Shown: positions 16,492 to 26,600, counted from the first letter of the stretch. The stretch is 64,000 nucleotides of DNA from JADMJV01 sp964649085 (GCA_964649085.1 CAZYPN010000001.1:1-64000), one strand, 5' to 3'. Numbers and translations: made by a program. Notes: generated by a model not told the origin, from the sequence alone.

Positions 16492-16945
16492 GCTTTTTCG
16501 GCTTGAATTTCAGGCACACCGAGTTGATGCAATAGCGCTGCCCGGTGGGGGCCGGCCCGTCGTCGAACACGTGACCCAGATGGCCGTCGCAGCGCGCGCA
16601 GCGTACCTCGACTCGGGTCATGCCGAAGGTGTGATCCTGCAGCAGTCGCACGCGATCTTTGGCGGCCACAGCGAAGAAAGCTGGCCAGCCACAACCCGAG
16701 TCGAACTTGGTGTCGGAAGCGAACAGTTCATTGCCACACCCCGCGCAGCAATACGTGCCTGCCTGCTTGTGATGCAGGTATTCGCCGCTGCCAGGGCGTT
16801 CGGTGGCCGCCCGGCGCAGCACCTCATACTGCTCGGGTGTCAGTTGTTGCCGCCACTCCCGGTCGCTCTTGACCACTTTCTCGGGTCGGGCGCCGACAGT
16901 TCCAACGAGGGACAGGAACGTCACCAGGTAGACCAGGGTTTTCAT
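16475..16945 (-). CDS. msrB: Peptide-methionine (R)-S-oxide reductase, exported form
   Basis: 156 residues. It reduces the R form of methionine sulfoxide in proteins. A hydrophobic N-terminus (MKTLVYLVTFLSLVGTVGAR) looks like a signal peptide, implying repair of oxidised proteins outside the cytoplasm. The zinc cysteines are Cys67/Cys70 (CCAGCG) and Cys116/Cys119 (CARC); the catalytic cysteine is Cys139 in RYCINS. It follows the creatininase-family gene with a four-base ATGA overlap, so the two are co-translated. Confidence 0.95.
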   Translation of the reverse strand: MKTLVYLVTFLSLVGTVGARPEKVVKSDREWRQQLTPEQYEVLRRAATERPGSGEYLHHKQAGTYCCAGCGNELFASDTKFDSGCGWPAFFAVAAKDRVRLLQDHTFGMTRVEVRCARCDGHLGHVFDDGPAPTGQRYCINSVCLKFKPKKPSAPR

Positions 16946-18054
16946 CGACCACCTCCAGTGGGGGGTTGAACTGACCCACGGACAGAAAGTTCCTGCCAGG
17001 AGGCTTTCCAGGCACCCTCAACCCAGCCCTGGCGTCGGCGAGCCTCTCGCTGATGCCATTGCTGCTGGCATTCTTCCAGCAGGCGCTGCAGCTCTGCTCG
17101 AGCCGCTTTCAGCCAGACGGCCCCCTTCTCGGCACTTGCCTGACGGGGGGCACCGTAGCTGCCGGTTTTACTATCGTCGCTCCAGGGCGGGTTCAGGATC
17201 AATGCTCCACTTTCCAGCCAATCCATGCGAACCTCGGGGCTTTCACAAAAGTCCACTTCGTCGATGGCCCATTCCATGTGAACCCATTCGGGGTGAAGTG
17301 CCAGCAGGTAGCTGGTTTCCAGTTCGCAGGCGTGGCCCATCAATTGTGAGTCGCGTTCGCGCAGCAACTTTTCCAGGGCGGCTCCTGAGGCGGTGTGCAG
17401 AAAGGTGGTAGCGGTCAGCCAGTCTCGATAACGTTCACCAGCGAATTTGCAGACATTCACCAAGAAGCTGTGATTGCCGCCGTGCCCGTTGAGAAAGAAC
17501 ACGACTCTGGTCCGGCCCGAGCGACCCAGCCGGCCGCTGAGTTCTACGAAGAAGTCCTCGAAGGCACGCGGGTCCAGGCTCAGGGTGCCGGGAAATTGGC
17601 GGCGGTGAGTACTCACTCCATAGGGCCAGGCGGGTAGAGCGTCCGTTCTGCCCTCACAAAGGCCCTCGACGATCAGGGTGTCCGTGGCCAGGGGCAGGTG
17701 GAATCCGTGTTGCTCGGTGTGCCCGATGGGTACCACTTGAATGGGTCCCTGCGGCAGTTGCAGGGGGCCGGGTTCGGCGGGCAGGGTTTGCCAGCCGTCG
17801 ACTTCCAAAGGTCCCCACAGGTACAGTCGTTGGAATCCGTCTTCTCGCAGCATCTGCGCCAGTGAGCCCAGAATGCCACGCAGATCGAGCAACAGTGGCT
17901 CGGCGAAGCCATAGGGTAGGGGAGGCAGCAGAATCCCCTCGGGCAGCCCGCCCGGGTCCGCCTGTAAAGGTTTTCCCAGGGGTAGTACCACGGGAAGCTC
18001 GCGCGATAGCTCCTCGACTTGGGGAAACACCAGCTGGGCATACTCGATCCACAC
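16942..18054 (-). CDS. Creatininase family protein with a degenerate N-terminal repeat
   Basis: 370 residues; the family is normally ~240-260. Residues ~105-330 hold the real amidohydrolase: QVVPIGHTEQHGFHLPLATDT (metal and substrate loop), WPYGVSTHRRQFPGTLSL, FFLNGHGGNHSFL and GHACELETSYLLALHP. The first ~100 residues look like a worn copy of the same fold (LPVVLPLGKPLQ, LLPPLPYGFAEPL, LYLWGPLEVDG), where the metal-binding Glu-Gln-His-Gly is lost. Members hydrolyse creatinine or formamide-type bonds in cofactor and RiPP (MftE-like) pathways; the substrate here is unknown. It is upstream of, and coupled to, msrB. Confidence 0.85.
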   Translation of the reverse strand: MWIEYAQLVFPQVEELSRELPVVLPLGKPLQADPGGLPEGILLPPLPYGFAEPLLLDLRGILGSLAQMLREDGFQRLYLWGPLEVDGWQTLPAEPGPLQLPQGPIQVVPIGHTEQHGFHLPLATDTLIVEGLCEGRTDALPAWPYGVSTHRRQFPGTLSLDPRAFEDFFVELSGRLGRSGRTRVVFFLNGHGGNHSFLVNVCKFAGERYRDWLTATTFLHTASGAALEKLLRERDSQLMGHACELETSYLLALHPEWVHMEWAIDEVDFCESPEVRMDWLESGALILNPPWSDDSKTGSYGAPRQASAEKGAVWLKAARAELQRLLEECQQQWHQREARRRQGWVEGAWKASWQELSVRGSVQPPTGGGR

Positions 18055-18082
18055 GGTTGGCTGGACTCACTTTCGCGTTCTG

Positions 18083-18137
18083 GTAACAAGTTCATGGAAA
18101 CTTGGCAACAAAACTAACAATATCGTTACAAGTTTTC
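18083..18137. promoter_or_regulatory. AT-rich intergenic region with repeated ACAAGTT half-sites
   Basis: The gap 18055-18221 separates divergent genes and is far richer in A/T than its surroundings. It contains GTAACAAGTT at 18083-18092, GTTACAAGTT at 18125-18134 and the inverted AACTTG at 18099-18104. This spacing of direct and inverted half-sites could be an operator controlling both genes. No confident -35/-10 pair was found. Confidence 0.3.
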
Positions 18138-18221
18138 AGCCCCCTTCCATGCCTGTTTAAGGATAATTTAAGTGCGCCAGAGACCCGACGGGCCGGCGAA
18201 ATGTGAGCAGAGGGGTGTCCA

Positions 18222-19004
18222 GTGAGTTATTCTCAGGCGGCGGAAGTTGCAACTCGGGCAGGCGCGGTTCAAACCGCGGCTCCTAAGTCATTGCAGAAAA
18301 CCCGTGAAGCCGATTCGCTGCGACAGACCAATGTCGAGGACGTCGAAGAGGCGCTTGCCGCTTTCTCTGGTGAGGACGTCGGTTCGACCAAGAGTTCCAC
18401 TGCTGGAGACAAGAAGCTCACCCGTCGCGAAACCCGGCGCCGTCGCGCCCAGGGCAGCGAAACTCGCCGTCGCGAAGAGGCCCGAGAAGTCAAGGGCCAG
18501 GAGCAGACCAAGTCGGTCGAGTCCAGCAAGCGCTCCGAGAAGGCCGAAAAGGCCCGCCAGGTAGGCCCGCGCCGCAGCGCCGATTGGACTCCCGATAAGG
18601 GTCTGGCCACGGCTCAGAGCGTTCTCAACGAGCAGTCGTTGCTCAAGCAGGCCAGCATTCAGTTCGAGCAGCAGTATCGCCAGGACGGTCAGCTGAGCCC
18701 CTTTGGACAGCAGCAGGCGATGCTCGACAGCCTGATCAACATGACCGAAATTCTCTATCATCAGCACACGGGCGACAAGGCTGGCGAGGTCTACAACCGA
18801 CCCGCCACCCGCCAGATTCTCACCGCTCTTCGCGGCCTCAAGGATCAGGTTCATCCCAAGAGCGAGTCAGACGCTCCGGCGGCTCCACGCAAAATGAAAA
18901 AGCGCGAATTCAAGGCTCAGATGGAGCGTATCGAGCGCGTCCAGCGTTCGCTTGAGCCTGTCAAACTGCCCGACGATTATGAGGCTCTCGACCTCGTCGC
19001 TTAA
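18222..19004 (+). CDS. Charged, partly disordered protein of unknown function
   Basis: 260 residues from a GTG start with a purine-rich AGAGGGG site upstream. Residues 1-60 are Ser/Thr/Ala/Gln-rich and disordered. Residues ~65-115 form a highly basic and acidic, probably helical stretch (RRETRRRRAQ, KRSEKAEKARQ). Residues ~125-210 look globular and helical (LNEQSLLKQASIQFEQQYRQ, LDSLINMTEILYHQHTG, RQILTALRGLKDQV), and the tail is again basic and acidic. There is no signal peptide or known domain. The composition resembles secretion substrates or nucleic-acid-binding scaffold proteins. It converges with the next gene, overlapping by four bases. Confidence 0.6.
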   Translation: MSYSQAAEVATRAGAVQTAAPKSLQKTREADSLRQTNVEDVEEALAAFSGEDVGSTKSSTAGDKKLTRRETRRRRAQGSETRRREEAREVKGQEQTKSVESSKRSEKAEKARQVGPRRSADWTPDKGLATAQSVLNEQSLLKQASIQFEQQYRQDGQLSPFGQQQAMLDSLINMTEILYHQHTGDKAGEVYNRPATRQILTALRGLKDQVHPKSESDAPAAPRKMKKREFKAQMERIERVQRSLEPVKLPDDYEALDLVA

Positions 19005-19423
19005 GCGGGCGTGAACCACTCCTGCACGGTTACCGCACCGCTGTCGGCGGCAAAGTGGAAGTCAAAGCTGCGCGAGGTCGTGCCCTGGGGCGTCTGGGAA
19101 ATCTGCTGGAAGTCTTTGACTCCGTTGCTCTCGAAAACGTTTGTGTGGGTTTCTGCCAGTGTTTCGCCGTCGGCGTTGACGAGCACATCGTGTCGGCAGG
19201 CCAGAGGACGGTGCTCCCAGCCCCGCTGAATGGTTTCCCTGGCTTCCGTCCCCCGCAGTTCCGAGGTCTGTGTGAAGCCGTCTTGCTCAAACTTTGCCGG
19301 GGCGCCCGACTGTAGTTCCTGGCGCACATCGCTCACCACCTGGTTGACCAGGGCTTCGGCCTGGCGGACGGGCATCCGGTAGTGTGTGAACTGTCCAACT
19401 TTGCCACTCTGACTTTCGTGCAA
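19001..19423 (-). CDS. Small hypothetical protein (possible paralogue of 59707-60171)
   Basis: 140 soluble residues without a signal or known domain. The C-terminal half is strand-rich: RHDVLVNADGETLAETHTNVF, DFQQISQTPQGTTS and SFDFHFAADSGAVTVQEWF. By eye, the pattern QRG...R..L.....D......T.V.....G.......T..G......V......V.E.F recurs at the end of the 154-residue protein encoded at 59707-60171, suggesting one small family. It lies between the charged 260-residue protein and the minor pilin operon. Function unknown. Confidence 0.55.
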   Translation of the reverse strand: MHESQSGKVGQFTHYRMPVRQAEALVNQVVSDVRQELQSGAPAKFEQDGFTQTSELRGTEARETIQRGWEHRPLACRHDVLVNADGETLAETHTNVFESNGVKDFQQISQTPQGTTSRSFDFHFAADSGAVTVQEWFTPA

Positions 19424-19467
19424 TCGACTTCAGCTTGCTGACAGTGCAAGGGGAACCGGCCGGACTC

Positions 19468-21750
19468 CTAGCGGAGAACGAAGAAGATTTGCTCGAGCTT
19501 CATTCCGGCCGAAGAATTGGACACCATCTGATCGTCAACCAGGCTTCGATCGTAGACCAGGTCGATGGAGCTGGCGCCGTTGATGTTGGTGTTGTGGCCC
19601 GAGACCATCGCTCCTTCCAAGCGGAAGGAACCGCCGTTGGCGTTCACCGTCAGGTCTCGATCGGCATAGAGCAAGCCCTGATAGAACATGTCGGGAACTT
19701 CGGGTTCGGGGGCCGATAAGTAGGCCTGCATCGTTTTGTTGTAGCTTTTGGCCCACTGGGCGATGCCGCTGACCGTGTTTTCCAGGCGGGCCCGAGCGTC
19801 GTTGCCGTGCTGGTTCATGTCCAGCCAGGTCAGGTCGCCCTGGCCCCCGTTGTAGCCGCTGGCCAGGGTCTGGATGAACTCCTTCAGCCGTAGATATTGT
19901 TCCACCGTTGCGTTGCCCGTGCCCCAGCCCGAGCCCAGGGCGGGCATGGGATAGCTCGTTCCCAGTTCGGTATTGAGCTGATTCCAGTAGGTGGCAGGGG
20001 GGCTGGAAAGCGGAATCGTTTTCATCTGGTCGGCCAGGTTGCCGCGCGTGGCCGCGCTGTGGCTCAACCAGCTGTCAAACTGGCTCCAGTCGGATCCGGC
20101 AAAGCTGCTGATGGCCTGTTGAAAGACCGGGTAATCGATGGATACCGGTTCCCCGGGGAGGTGCGGCTCGGGCTGGTCAGCGGGGTCGATGGTGAGATTC
20201 CGGGCTTTGACCACCACCCCGAGTTCGGGGGCGGCCCGCAGGCCCGACGAGGCCTTTACGGCCATGTCGCCACCCGCCACCATTGAACCATAGCCGATGA
20301 CGCCACCGGGGATGCTTACCGAGCCATCGGCCTCGAGAGCCGCCATGTGTTGCTCGGGATGATCGAGCGCGGCCTGGATGCCATCCACCAGGCTCTCCTG
20401 CTCGGCAACGCCGCCCGAGGTGAAGTTGTAGCCGAAGAGCATTTCAGGCTTGCGATCGCCGAGTGCCTGCACCTGAAAGTTGCCTGATGCCTTGACTTTC
20501 GTACCCGAACGCACGGCCATCTGGGCCGTGGCCACGTTGGCATAAACACCGGTGGCAATCTCGTGCACGTCGGTGTCACTGTCGACAGGACTGGCTCCGT
20601 TTTCCCACTGATCGGGCGTAGAGTCATAGCCCCAGCTCTCGGCCACGTCCGAGGTGCCTACGATGCCTGTGGGCACCGTGGGCGGGTCGAGCACGGTGCT
20701 GTCGACGCGCGAATCTTTGGCTACGTAAATCTTGCCATTGGGATCGGTCAGCTGGTCATAGACCGAGGTGGCCCGCTGATAGCGCATCACCGAGCCATAG
20801 TTGTGCTCGACTTCGCCGGTCATCGGGTCGACCGTAGGGTTGTCGTAGTTGATCTGGTGGCCGCGATACTCCTCGCGATTGATGCCTCCGAACACATAGG
20901 TGCCCGAGGGAACCTGCGATTCATTGGCGGGCAATTTGAAATTCTCTTTCTCGAAAGGCGGTGCCGTGGGTGGAGCTACGCCGGGTTGGAACACGCCACC
21001 CGCCAGCTGGTTCACCTCGGCCACCCGGTCGGCGGTGGCAGTGGCCAGGTCCTCGCTGCCCACCCGCAACTGATCCTCGGACGAGGCCGTGCCGTGCTTG
21101 AGAAACTTGACCGCATTGGCCCCGGGCATTTCCAAATTGTCGCCGGCCCGCACGCGGTTCACGTAAGGGTCGCGGCTTTCAATGCGCAGCAGCGTAGCGG
21201 TGCCCGCCGAGAGCTGAGCATTGCGGCCAGCGGCCAGCGACTCGTAGCTCAGGGGTTTTTGGCGCAAAATCGTGTCCAGGTGTCGCACCGTGGAGCCGTT
21301 GCGGGCAGTGCAGATCAGCCTTACGCTGCGGGCCGGCACGGGTATGGCACCGGGCAGCGTTACCCGGTTGCCCAGGTTGTTATAGATTTTCACTTCGAAG
21401 GTTGCCGCAGAACTGGAGCCAAATTGACCGTCCACCTCGAGCGAGCCCACCAGAACCGGTTGACCGCTGGCGTAGTCCTGGTGCCACTGAACGACGGGAT
21501 GAGCCGAGGGCTGGGCAACGGGACTGGTCACTGAGAAATTACCGGCCTTGCCCCAGTTGGGATTTTGTTCCAGCTTGCTCCAGGCCAGGTGCAGGCCGGT
21601 CAGGCAGGCATCTTGGGCCGAGCGGCGCTGCAGCGCATTGCCGGTGAGCGTGGAAGAGGCCTTGTGAATGCTCATGAAGGCGCCGGTCAGGGTGGTTAGC
21701 AGGGCCATGACCATGAGGGTCGTGACCAGTGCGATGCCTCGATGTTTCAT
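19468..21750 (-). CDS. PilX-like type IV pilus assembly protein, large
   Basis: 760 residues. The N-terminus (RGIALVTTLMVMALLTTLTGAF) is a single hydrophobic helix preceded by basic residues, as in PilX/PilX_N proteins that sit in the membrane with a periplasmic domain. The remaining ~720 residues are beta-rich, with little similarity to known domains and several predicted turns with GGV/GGA. It is the last gene of a minor-pilin operon (PilV-like, PilW-like, then this). It may act as a large pilus-tip or adhesive component or as a priming subunit. It is far larger than ordinary PilX (~170-200 residues). Confidence 0.75.
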   Translation of the reverse strand: MKHRGIALVTTLMVMALLTTLTGAFMSIHKASSTLTGNALQRRSAQDACLTGLHLAWSKLEQNPNWGKAGNFSVTSPVAQPSAHPVVQWHQDYASGQPVLVGSLEVDGQFGSSSAATFEVKIYNNLGNRVTLPGAIPVPARSVRLICTARNGSTVRHLDTILRQKPLSYESLAAGRNAQLSAGTATLLRIESRDPYVNRVRAGDNLEMPGANAVKFLKHGTASSEDQLRVGSEDLATATADRVAEVNQLAGGVFQPGVAPPTAPPFEKENFKLPANESQVPSGTYVFGGINREEYRGHQINYDNPTVDPMTGEVEHNYGSVMRYQRATSVYDQLTDPNGKIYVAKDSRVDSTVLDPPTVPTGIVGTSDVAESWGYDSTPDQWENGASPVDSDTDVHEIATGVYANVATAQMAVRSGTKVKASGNFQVQALGDRKPEMLFGYNFTSGGVAEQESLVDGIQAALDHPEQHMAALEADGSVSIPGGVIGYGSMVAGGDMAVKASSGLRAAPELGVVVKARNLTIDPADQPEPHLPGEPVSIDYPVFQQAISSFAGSDWSQFDSWLSHSAATRGNLADQMKTIPLSSPPATYWNQLNTELGTSYPMPALGSGWGTGNATVEQYLRLKEFIQTLASGYNGGQGDLTWLDMNQHGNDARARLENTVSGIAQWAKSYNKTMQAYLSAPEPEVPDMFYQGLLYADRDLTVNANGGSFRLEGAMVSGHNTNINGASSIDLVYDRSLVDDQMVSNSSAGMKLEQIFFVLR

Positions 21751-21793
21751 GCAGTAACCTCCTCCCCGACTTTTCAGTTTTTCGACGACCCTG

Positions 21794-22516
21794 CTAGCTG
21801 TCCTGCGGGTAGGTGTTCTCGGCTCTCAGGCTGGTGACGATTTCGTAGGTGTCCTCAGTCTCCACCATGCGGCCCTGTCCGGGACGGGGCGCGCGCTTTT
21901 CGCGCAACTTCAGCACCACCCGGTATTCCCCGCGGTCGGGAGGGTCGAAATCGAAGGAGTAGACATTGCTGCACAGGGTCGAAGTTGTCGGACGCACCCC
22001 TTGATACAGGTTGGCATTGGGGTCGTCCTGCAACACCGCGCTGAATTCGGCCAGCGTGAGCGGCAGCGGCGCAATGGGAGGGGGTGAGGGGTCGAGGCGA
22101 ACCCGAAGTAGCGACCCGCGGTCCTGGTTCTGGGTTGCGTAGTACACCCAGTAGCGGTTCCATTTGGGCTGGGCCGTGAGCAGGTCAAAATTATCCGAGT
22201 CGTGGGGATTGCTCCAGTCCTTGAGCGAACTGAAGGAAACCGCGTCACGGCCTACAGCAACGCCGGCCACCGTGCGTTGACGGCTGCGGATCAGCACCGA
22301 GGGGGCGGTGGTGCGGCGGAAATCGGCCTGCAGACTGTCCAGCACCCTCAGTGCATCCGACTGCACCCCTTGTTTTTGCAGGGCCGAGCGAAAGGCTCGG
22401 GCACCGAACTGAAAAAAGAAAAAGACGATGGCCAGCAGCGTCAGGAAGATGGACACGGCCACCATCAGTTCGAGCAGCGTGTAGCCAGTGTGTCGGTCAG
22501 TTCGGAATGTAGACAA
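21794..22516 (-). CDS. PilW-like prepilin with type IV methylation motif
   Basis: 240 residues. The prepilin motif is TGYTLLELMVAVSIFLTLLAIVF cut after Gly, with the conserved Glu at +5 and a ~20-residue hydrophobic helix. The periplasmic domain has DALRVLDSLQADFRRT and a beta-rich C-terminus, like PilW/PulJ-type minor pilins. A prepilin peptidase would process it before assembly at the pilus base. Its start overlaps the upstream PilV-like gene by 20 bases, and 43 bases separate it from the large PilX-like gene. Confidence 0.85.
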   Translation of the reverse strand: MSTFRTDRHTGYTLLELMVAVSIFLTLLAIVFFFFQFGARAFRSALQKQGVQSDALRVLDSLQADFRRTTAPSVLIRSRQRTVAGVAVGRDAVSFSSLKDWSNPHDSDNFDLLTAQPKWNRYWVYYATQNQDRGSLLRVRLDPSPPPIAPLPLTLAEFSAVLQDDPNANLYQGVRPTTSTLCSNVYSFDFDPPDRGEYRVVLKLREKRAPRPGQGRMVETEDTYEIVTSLRAENTYPQDS

Positions 22517-22931
22517 CCCGGCTCCTCTTGAGGCTCAACTTGCCGTACCCTTTGCGGGTGGCCTCGGGGGAAGAGACGTCACCTTGCCACCAGCGCACTT
22601 CGGCTCGAATGGCGTAGCTGGTTCCCAGTGGACTGGCTCCGGGCAGCGCCTCCGATTCTACATGGTAAAGATAGGTGGTTTTGTTGGTCTCGTCGGTACT
22701 GCTGATCCACTCCTGGGAGTTGAAGTTGGCGGTGGTACTCGAGGCTTTAAGCCTGGTGATTTCAGCTTCCACCACACGATCGGCAAAAAATGCGCCCTGA
22801 GACATCATGGCGTTCTTGGTGGTCGACTCCAGCATCTGGCCAAAGAGAACCATGACGGTGACCAGCATCAAGGCCAGCAAGCCGGTGGCCACGACCAGTT
22901 CTCCGATGGACAGACCCCTCCTCATTTTCAC
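22497..22931 (-). CDS. PilV-like prepilin with type IV methylation motif
   Basis: 144 residues. The short leader MKMRRG is followed by LSIGELVVATGLLALMLVTVMVL with Glu at +5, a normal type IV prepilin start. A helix (ATKNA-type, FADRVVEAEITRLK) continues the pilin stalk and the end is beta-rich. It is the first gene of the minor-pilin operon, followed by the PilW-like and PilX-like genes. Together they would form the initiation or tip complex of a type IV pilus or pseudopilus whose major genes are elsewhere. Confidence 0.82.
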   Translation of the reverse strand: MKMRRGLSIGELVVATGLLALMLVTVMVLFGQMLESTTKNAMMSQGAFFADRVVEAEITRLKASSTTANFNSQEWISSTDETNKTTYLYHVESEALPGASPLGTSYAIRAEVRWWQGDVSSPEATRKGYGKLSLKRSRVVYIPN

Positions 22932-22966
22932 CCTGACGAGTTTCTACGCTGCGGCGCCAGATCCCG

Positions 22967-23611
22967 TTAGAGTCGGAAACTGTCGGCTAACAAGCCCATG
23001 CTGACGAAGTGACAGCCGCTACCTCCCAGCACAAAGAGGTGCCAGACGGCGTGGCTGAAGCGAAAAAAGTGGGTGGCGAAAAACAGGCTGCCCAACGTGT
23101 AGGACAGGCCCCCGCCTACCATCCAGCCCAGTTGGGCGGGGCTGAGATGAACCCACCATTCGGGCAGCCAGACGACCGCCATCCATCCCATCAAAAGATA
23201 GAGAACCAGCGACAGGCTGGGAAAGCGATTGCCACCGCTCAGGGCAAAGACGGCCCCCGACAGCCCCAGGCCCCAGCACAGGGTCAGTGCCAGGCTGCTG
23301 ACCTGCGGCGACATTCCCATCAGGCAAAACGGCGTATAACTGCCGGCGATGAACAGGTAAATGGCGGCGTGATCGCAGCGGTGCAGCCGGTCCTTCAGGC
23401 CGGGGTGGGTGCAGGCGTGGTAGCTGGTGGAACACAGCAGCAACAGGGCCAAAGTCCAGCAGAAGACACCGGTTCCCCAGCTGCACATCGGCAGATGACC
23501 GAAGCGCTGCCAGCAGTACGCCAGGCCCAGCAAACTGGCGGCGAAGCCCAGCCCGTGGGTAATGGCGTTGACCACTTCTTCGCGAGGGGTTTCCACGTGG
23601 GGTGTGACCAT
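22967..23611 (-). CDS. Hemolysin III / PAQR family membrane protein
   Basis: 214 residues from the ATG at 23611, which has a strong AGGAGG site upstream; the frame is open further to 23833 but that part is unlike the family. Seven membrane helices are expected. Signature: EEVVNAITHGLGFAASL, STSYHACTH, RCDHAAIYLFIAGSYTPF and, near the end, FSHAVWHLFVLGGSGCHF, which carry the Ser and three His residues that bind zinc in PAQR proteins. Bacterial members (TrhA-like) influence membrane energetics and lipid homeostasis; a true haemolytic role is unlikely. It is 63 bases downstream of mfd on the same strand. Confidence 0.92.
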   Translation of the reverse strand: MVTPHVETPREEVVNAITHGLGFAASLLGLAYCWQRFGHLPMCSWGTGVFCWTLALLLLCSTSYHACTHPGLKDRLHRCDHAAIYLFIAGSYTPFCLMGMSPQVSSLALTLCWGLGLSGAVFALSGGNRFPSLSLVLYLLMGWMAVVWLPEWWVHLSPAQLGWMVGGGLSYTLGSLFFATHFFRFSHAVWHLFVLGGSGCHFVSMGLLADSFRL

Positions 23612-23673
23612 CTCGAAGCCTCCTGATGGAGTTGTGCCCCTGAGGACCCCGGGCTGGACCCATGTTCTGGACC

Positions 23674-26600
23674 TCAGCGCGGTCGCCCTTCGAGGAAGTG
23701 CAGCAGCGACAGAATCTTGTGCAGCATCTCGGGAGCCGGAGGATAGACCGGTGGTCCGGCCGCCACTCCAAACAGACTGCCAAAGAGCCAGGTCATCGGC
23801 TCCTCGAAGGTCTTCCAACCCGTGATTTCCCAAATTTTCTGTTTTTCTTTGAGGGTCAGCGGTTTGAGAAACGGTACGACCAGCTGCAACTTGCCTTCTT
23901 TGACGCGCACGGCCGGAATTTCCAGGCCGCGTGCTCGCAGTCGGATCTCCATCATTTGCAGCAGGTTCTGAGCTTCTGTGGGAGCGGGGCCGAAGCGGTC
24001 GCGCAGTTCGCTTTCCACCTCGCGCAGTTCTTGAAGCTTGCGGCAGGCGGCGATCTTTTTGTAAAGGGCCACCTTCTGTCGCGAGTCCTGGACGTAGCTT
24101 TCGGGCAGACAGGCCGCCACCGGGATTTCCACGACCACCGGCGTTTCTTCGGGTTCGGCCTGCTCGGGCTGTTCGCCGCGCATTTGCTGGACCGCTTCGT
24201 TCAGCATCCGACAGTAGAGTTCGAAACCCACGGCCGCAATGCTGCCCGACTGTTCCCGCCCCAGAATATCACCGGCTCCACGAATTTCCAGGTCGCGCAG
24301 GGCGATCTGGTAGCCTGCCCCGAGATGAGTGAAGTCGCGAATGGTTTCCAGTCTTTTCAGGGCCTCCTCCGAGAGTTCGCGCTGAGGGGGCACCAGCAAA
24401 TAGCAATAGGCCTGGCGCGACGAGCGTCCCACCCGGCCGCGTAGTTGATACAGTTGGGCCAGACCGAAGTGGTGGGCGTTGTTGATGATGATGGTGTTCA
24501 CATTGGGAATGTCTACGCCGCTCTCGATGATGGTGGTCGACACCAGTACGTCGTATTCACCCTGTAGGAAGTCCATCAGCAGCTTTTCCAAGGCCTCCTC
24601 GTCCATCTGGCCGTGGCCCACCGCCACCCGCGCGTTGGGCAGCAGGCGCCGCAGGTCCTGGGCCAGCCGTTCGATGCCTTCGATGCGGTTGTGAATGACA
24701 AATACCTGGCCCTCGCGGCTGAGTTCGCGGGTGATGGCACCCTTGAGGATGTCGGGATGACTTTCAAAAAGGTAGGTTTTGATCGGGACCCGGTCTTCGG
24801 GCGGGGTCTCGATCACCGACATGTCGCGGATGCCCATCAGGGCCAGGTTCAGCGTCCGCGGAATGGGGGTGGCCGTCATCGCCAGCACGTCGACATTGGC
24901 CTTGAACTCCTTGATGCGTTCTTTCTGGCGCACGCCAAAGCGATGTTCCTCGTCGATGATCAGCAGCCCCAGTTGCTTGAACTGAACGTCCTTGGAGAGA
25001 ATGCGATGGGTGCCGACAACGATGTCGACTTCGCCCTCGGCTAATTTGGCCAGAGTGGCTTTTTGCTCTTTGGCCGAGCGAAAACGCGACAGCATATCGA
25101 TGCGCACCGGAAAGGCCGCCAGGCGCTCGCAGAAGGTTTGATAATGCTGATGAGCCAGCACGGTGGTGGGCACCAGCACCGCCACCTGGCGCCCCTCGAT
25201 AGCGGCCTTGAAGGCTGCCCGCAGGGCCACTTCGGTTTTGCCATAGCCCACATCGCCGCATACCAGCCGCTCCATGGGGCGGGCTCGCTCCATATCCAGC
25301 TTGACCTCTTCAATGACCCGTAGTTGATCGTCGGTCTCTTGCCAGGGAAAAGCCTCTTCCATCTCGCGTTGCCAGGGGGTATCGGGAGGAAAAGGATGGC
25401 TGCGCGAGGTTTCTCGTTGGGCATACAGCTTGAGCAGTTCCTGGGCCATTTTCTCGGCGTCCTCGCGCACTTTGGCCCGGGCCTTGCTCCATTCCTGGGT
25501 GCCCATCCGCGAGAGTTTGGCCAGGTCGCTATCGATACCCTGATAACGCTGTACCAGGTCAAACTGCTCGACGGGAACGAACACCCCGTCACCGCGGGCG
25601 TACTCCAGATGCAGAAAATCGCGGGCATTGCCCTGCACCACCAGCGACTTCACGCCCAGGTAGCGGCCGATGCCGTGCTGGAGATGCACCACCAGTTGGC
25701 CGGGCTCGAGTTCTTCCAGGCGGATCAGACTGCCGCGTTCGGCCTTGTTGGTCGGTCGCCGACGCCGCACGGCGCCGGTGATTTCCCGGTCGCTAAAGAC
25801 CTCCAACTGGCCCAACCGAAAGCCCTCGCTCAGCGAGCCGTTGACCACGTCTACCTCGAGCTGGCGTTCCTGGCACAGCTCTTTCAGGCGGCTGTGCTGC
25901 AGGCTGACCAGCAGAGGGCGCTGTCCCTGCTCGAGCAGGCGGGGGAGCACTTGCAACAGTCCCTCTACGCGATTGGGAAGAGCAGCCTGAGCCTGGGCCG
26001 GGTATTCTACCGAGTGCTCGGGGCGAGCGATGGTATCCCAGCTCGGGTTGGCCCAGCTGGTCAGGTAGACCGGCTGAAATCCAGCCAGCAGACCCAGTAC
26101 ATCGCCCCATTGTCCGCCCCAGCCCTCGTGGGCCCACTCCATGGCCTGCAGACGCAGCTGCGAAGGTTCTTCCAACACCGCCAGGGTGCCCCGAGGCAGA
26201 AAGTCGCTCAGGCGCTTGCCTTCATCTTCGCTGTGGCGGGCGGGTAGCAATTCGACTCGTTCCACGTCGAGCAGCGAACGCTGGCTGTCCTTGTCGAAAA
26301 TGCGAATACTCTCGACCTCGTCGCCGAACAGCTCCAGGCGCACCGGATCGCCGGTTACCGGGAAAATATCCAGAATACCGCCCCGCATCGAGAATTCGGC
26401 GCGTCGTTCCACCATACCGGTGCGGCTGTAGCCCTCGGCAACCAGCAGCTCCACCACCGTGTCGCGATCGATACTCTCGCCACGGCGAATTTCCAGGCGT
26501 CCGCGTTGCAGCTGATCGGGGCTCAGGGTGGTTTGGAGCAGGGCCTTGATGGAACTGACGATCAGTCGAGGAGTCGTCGACGAGCTGGCCAGCTGGTCGA

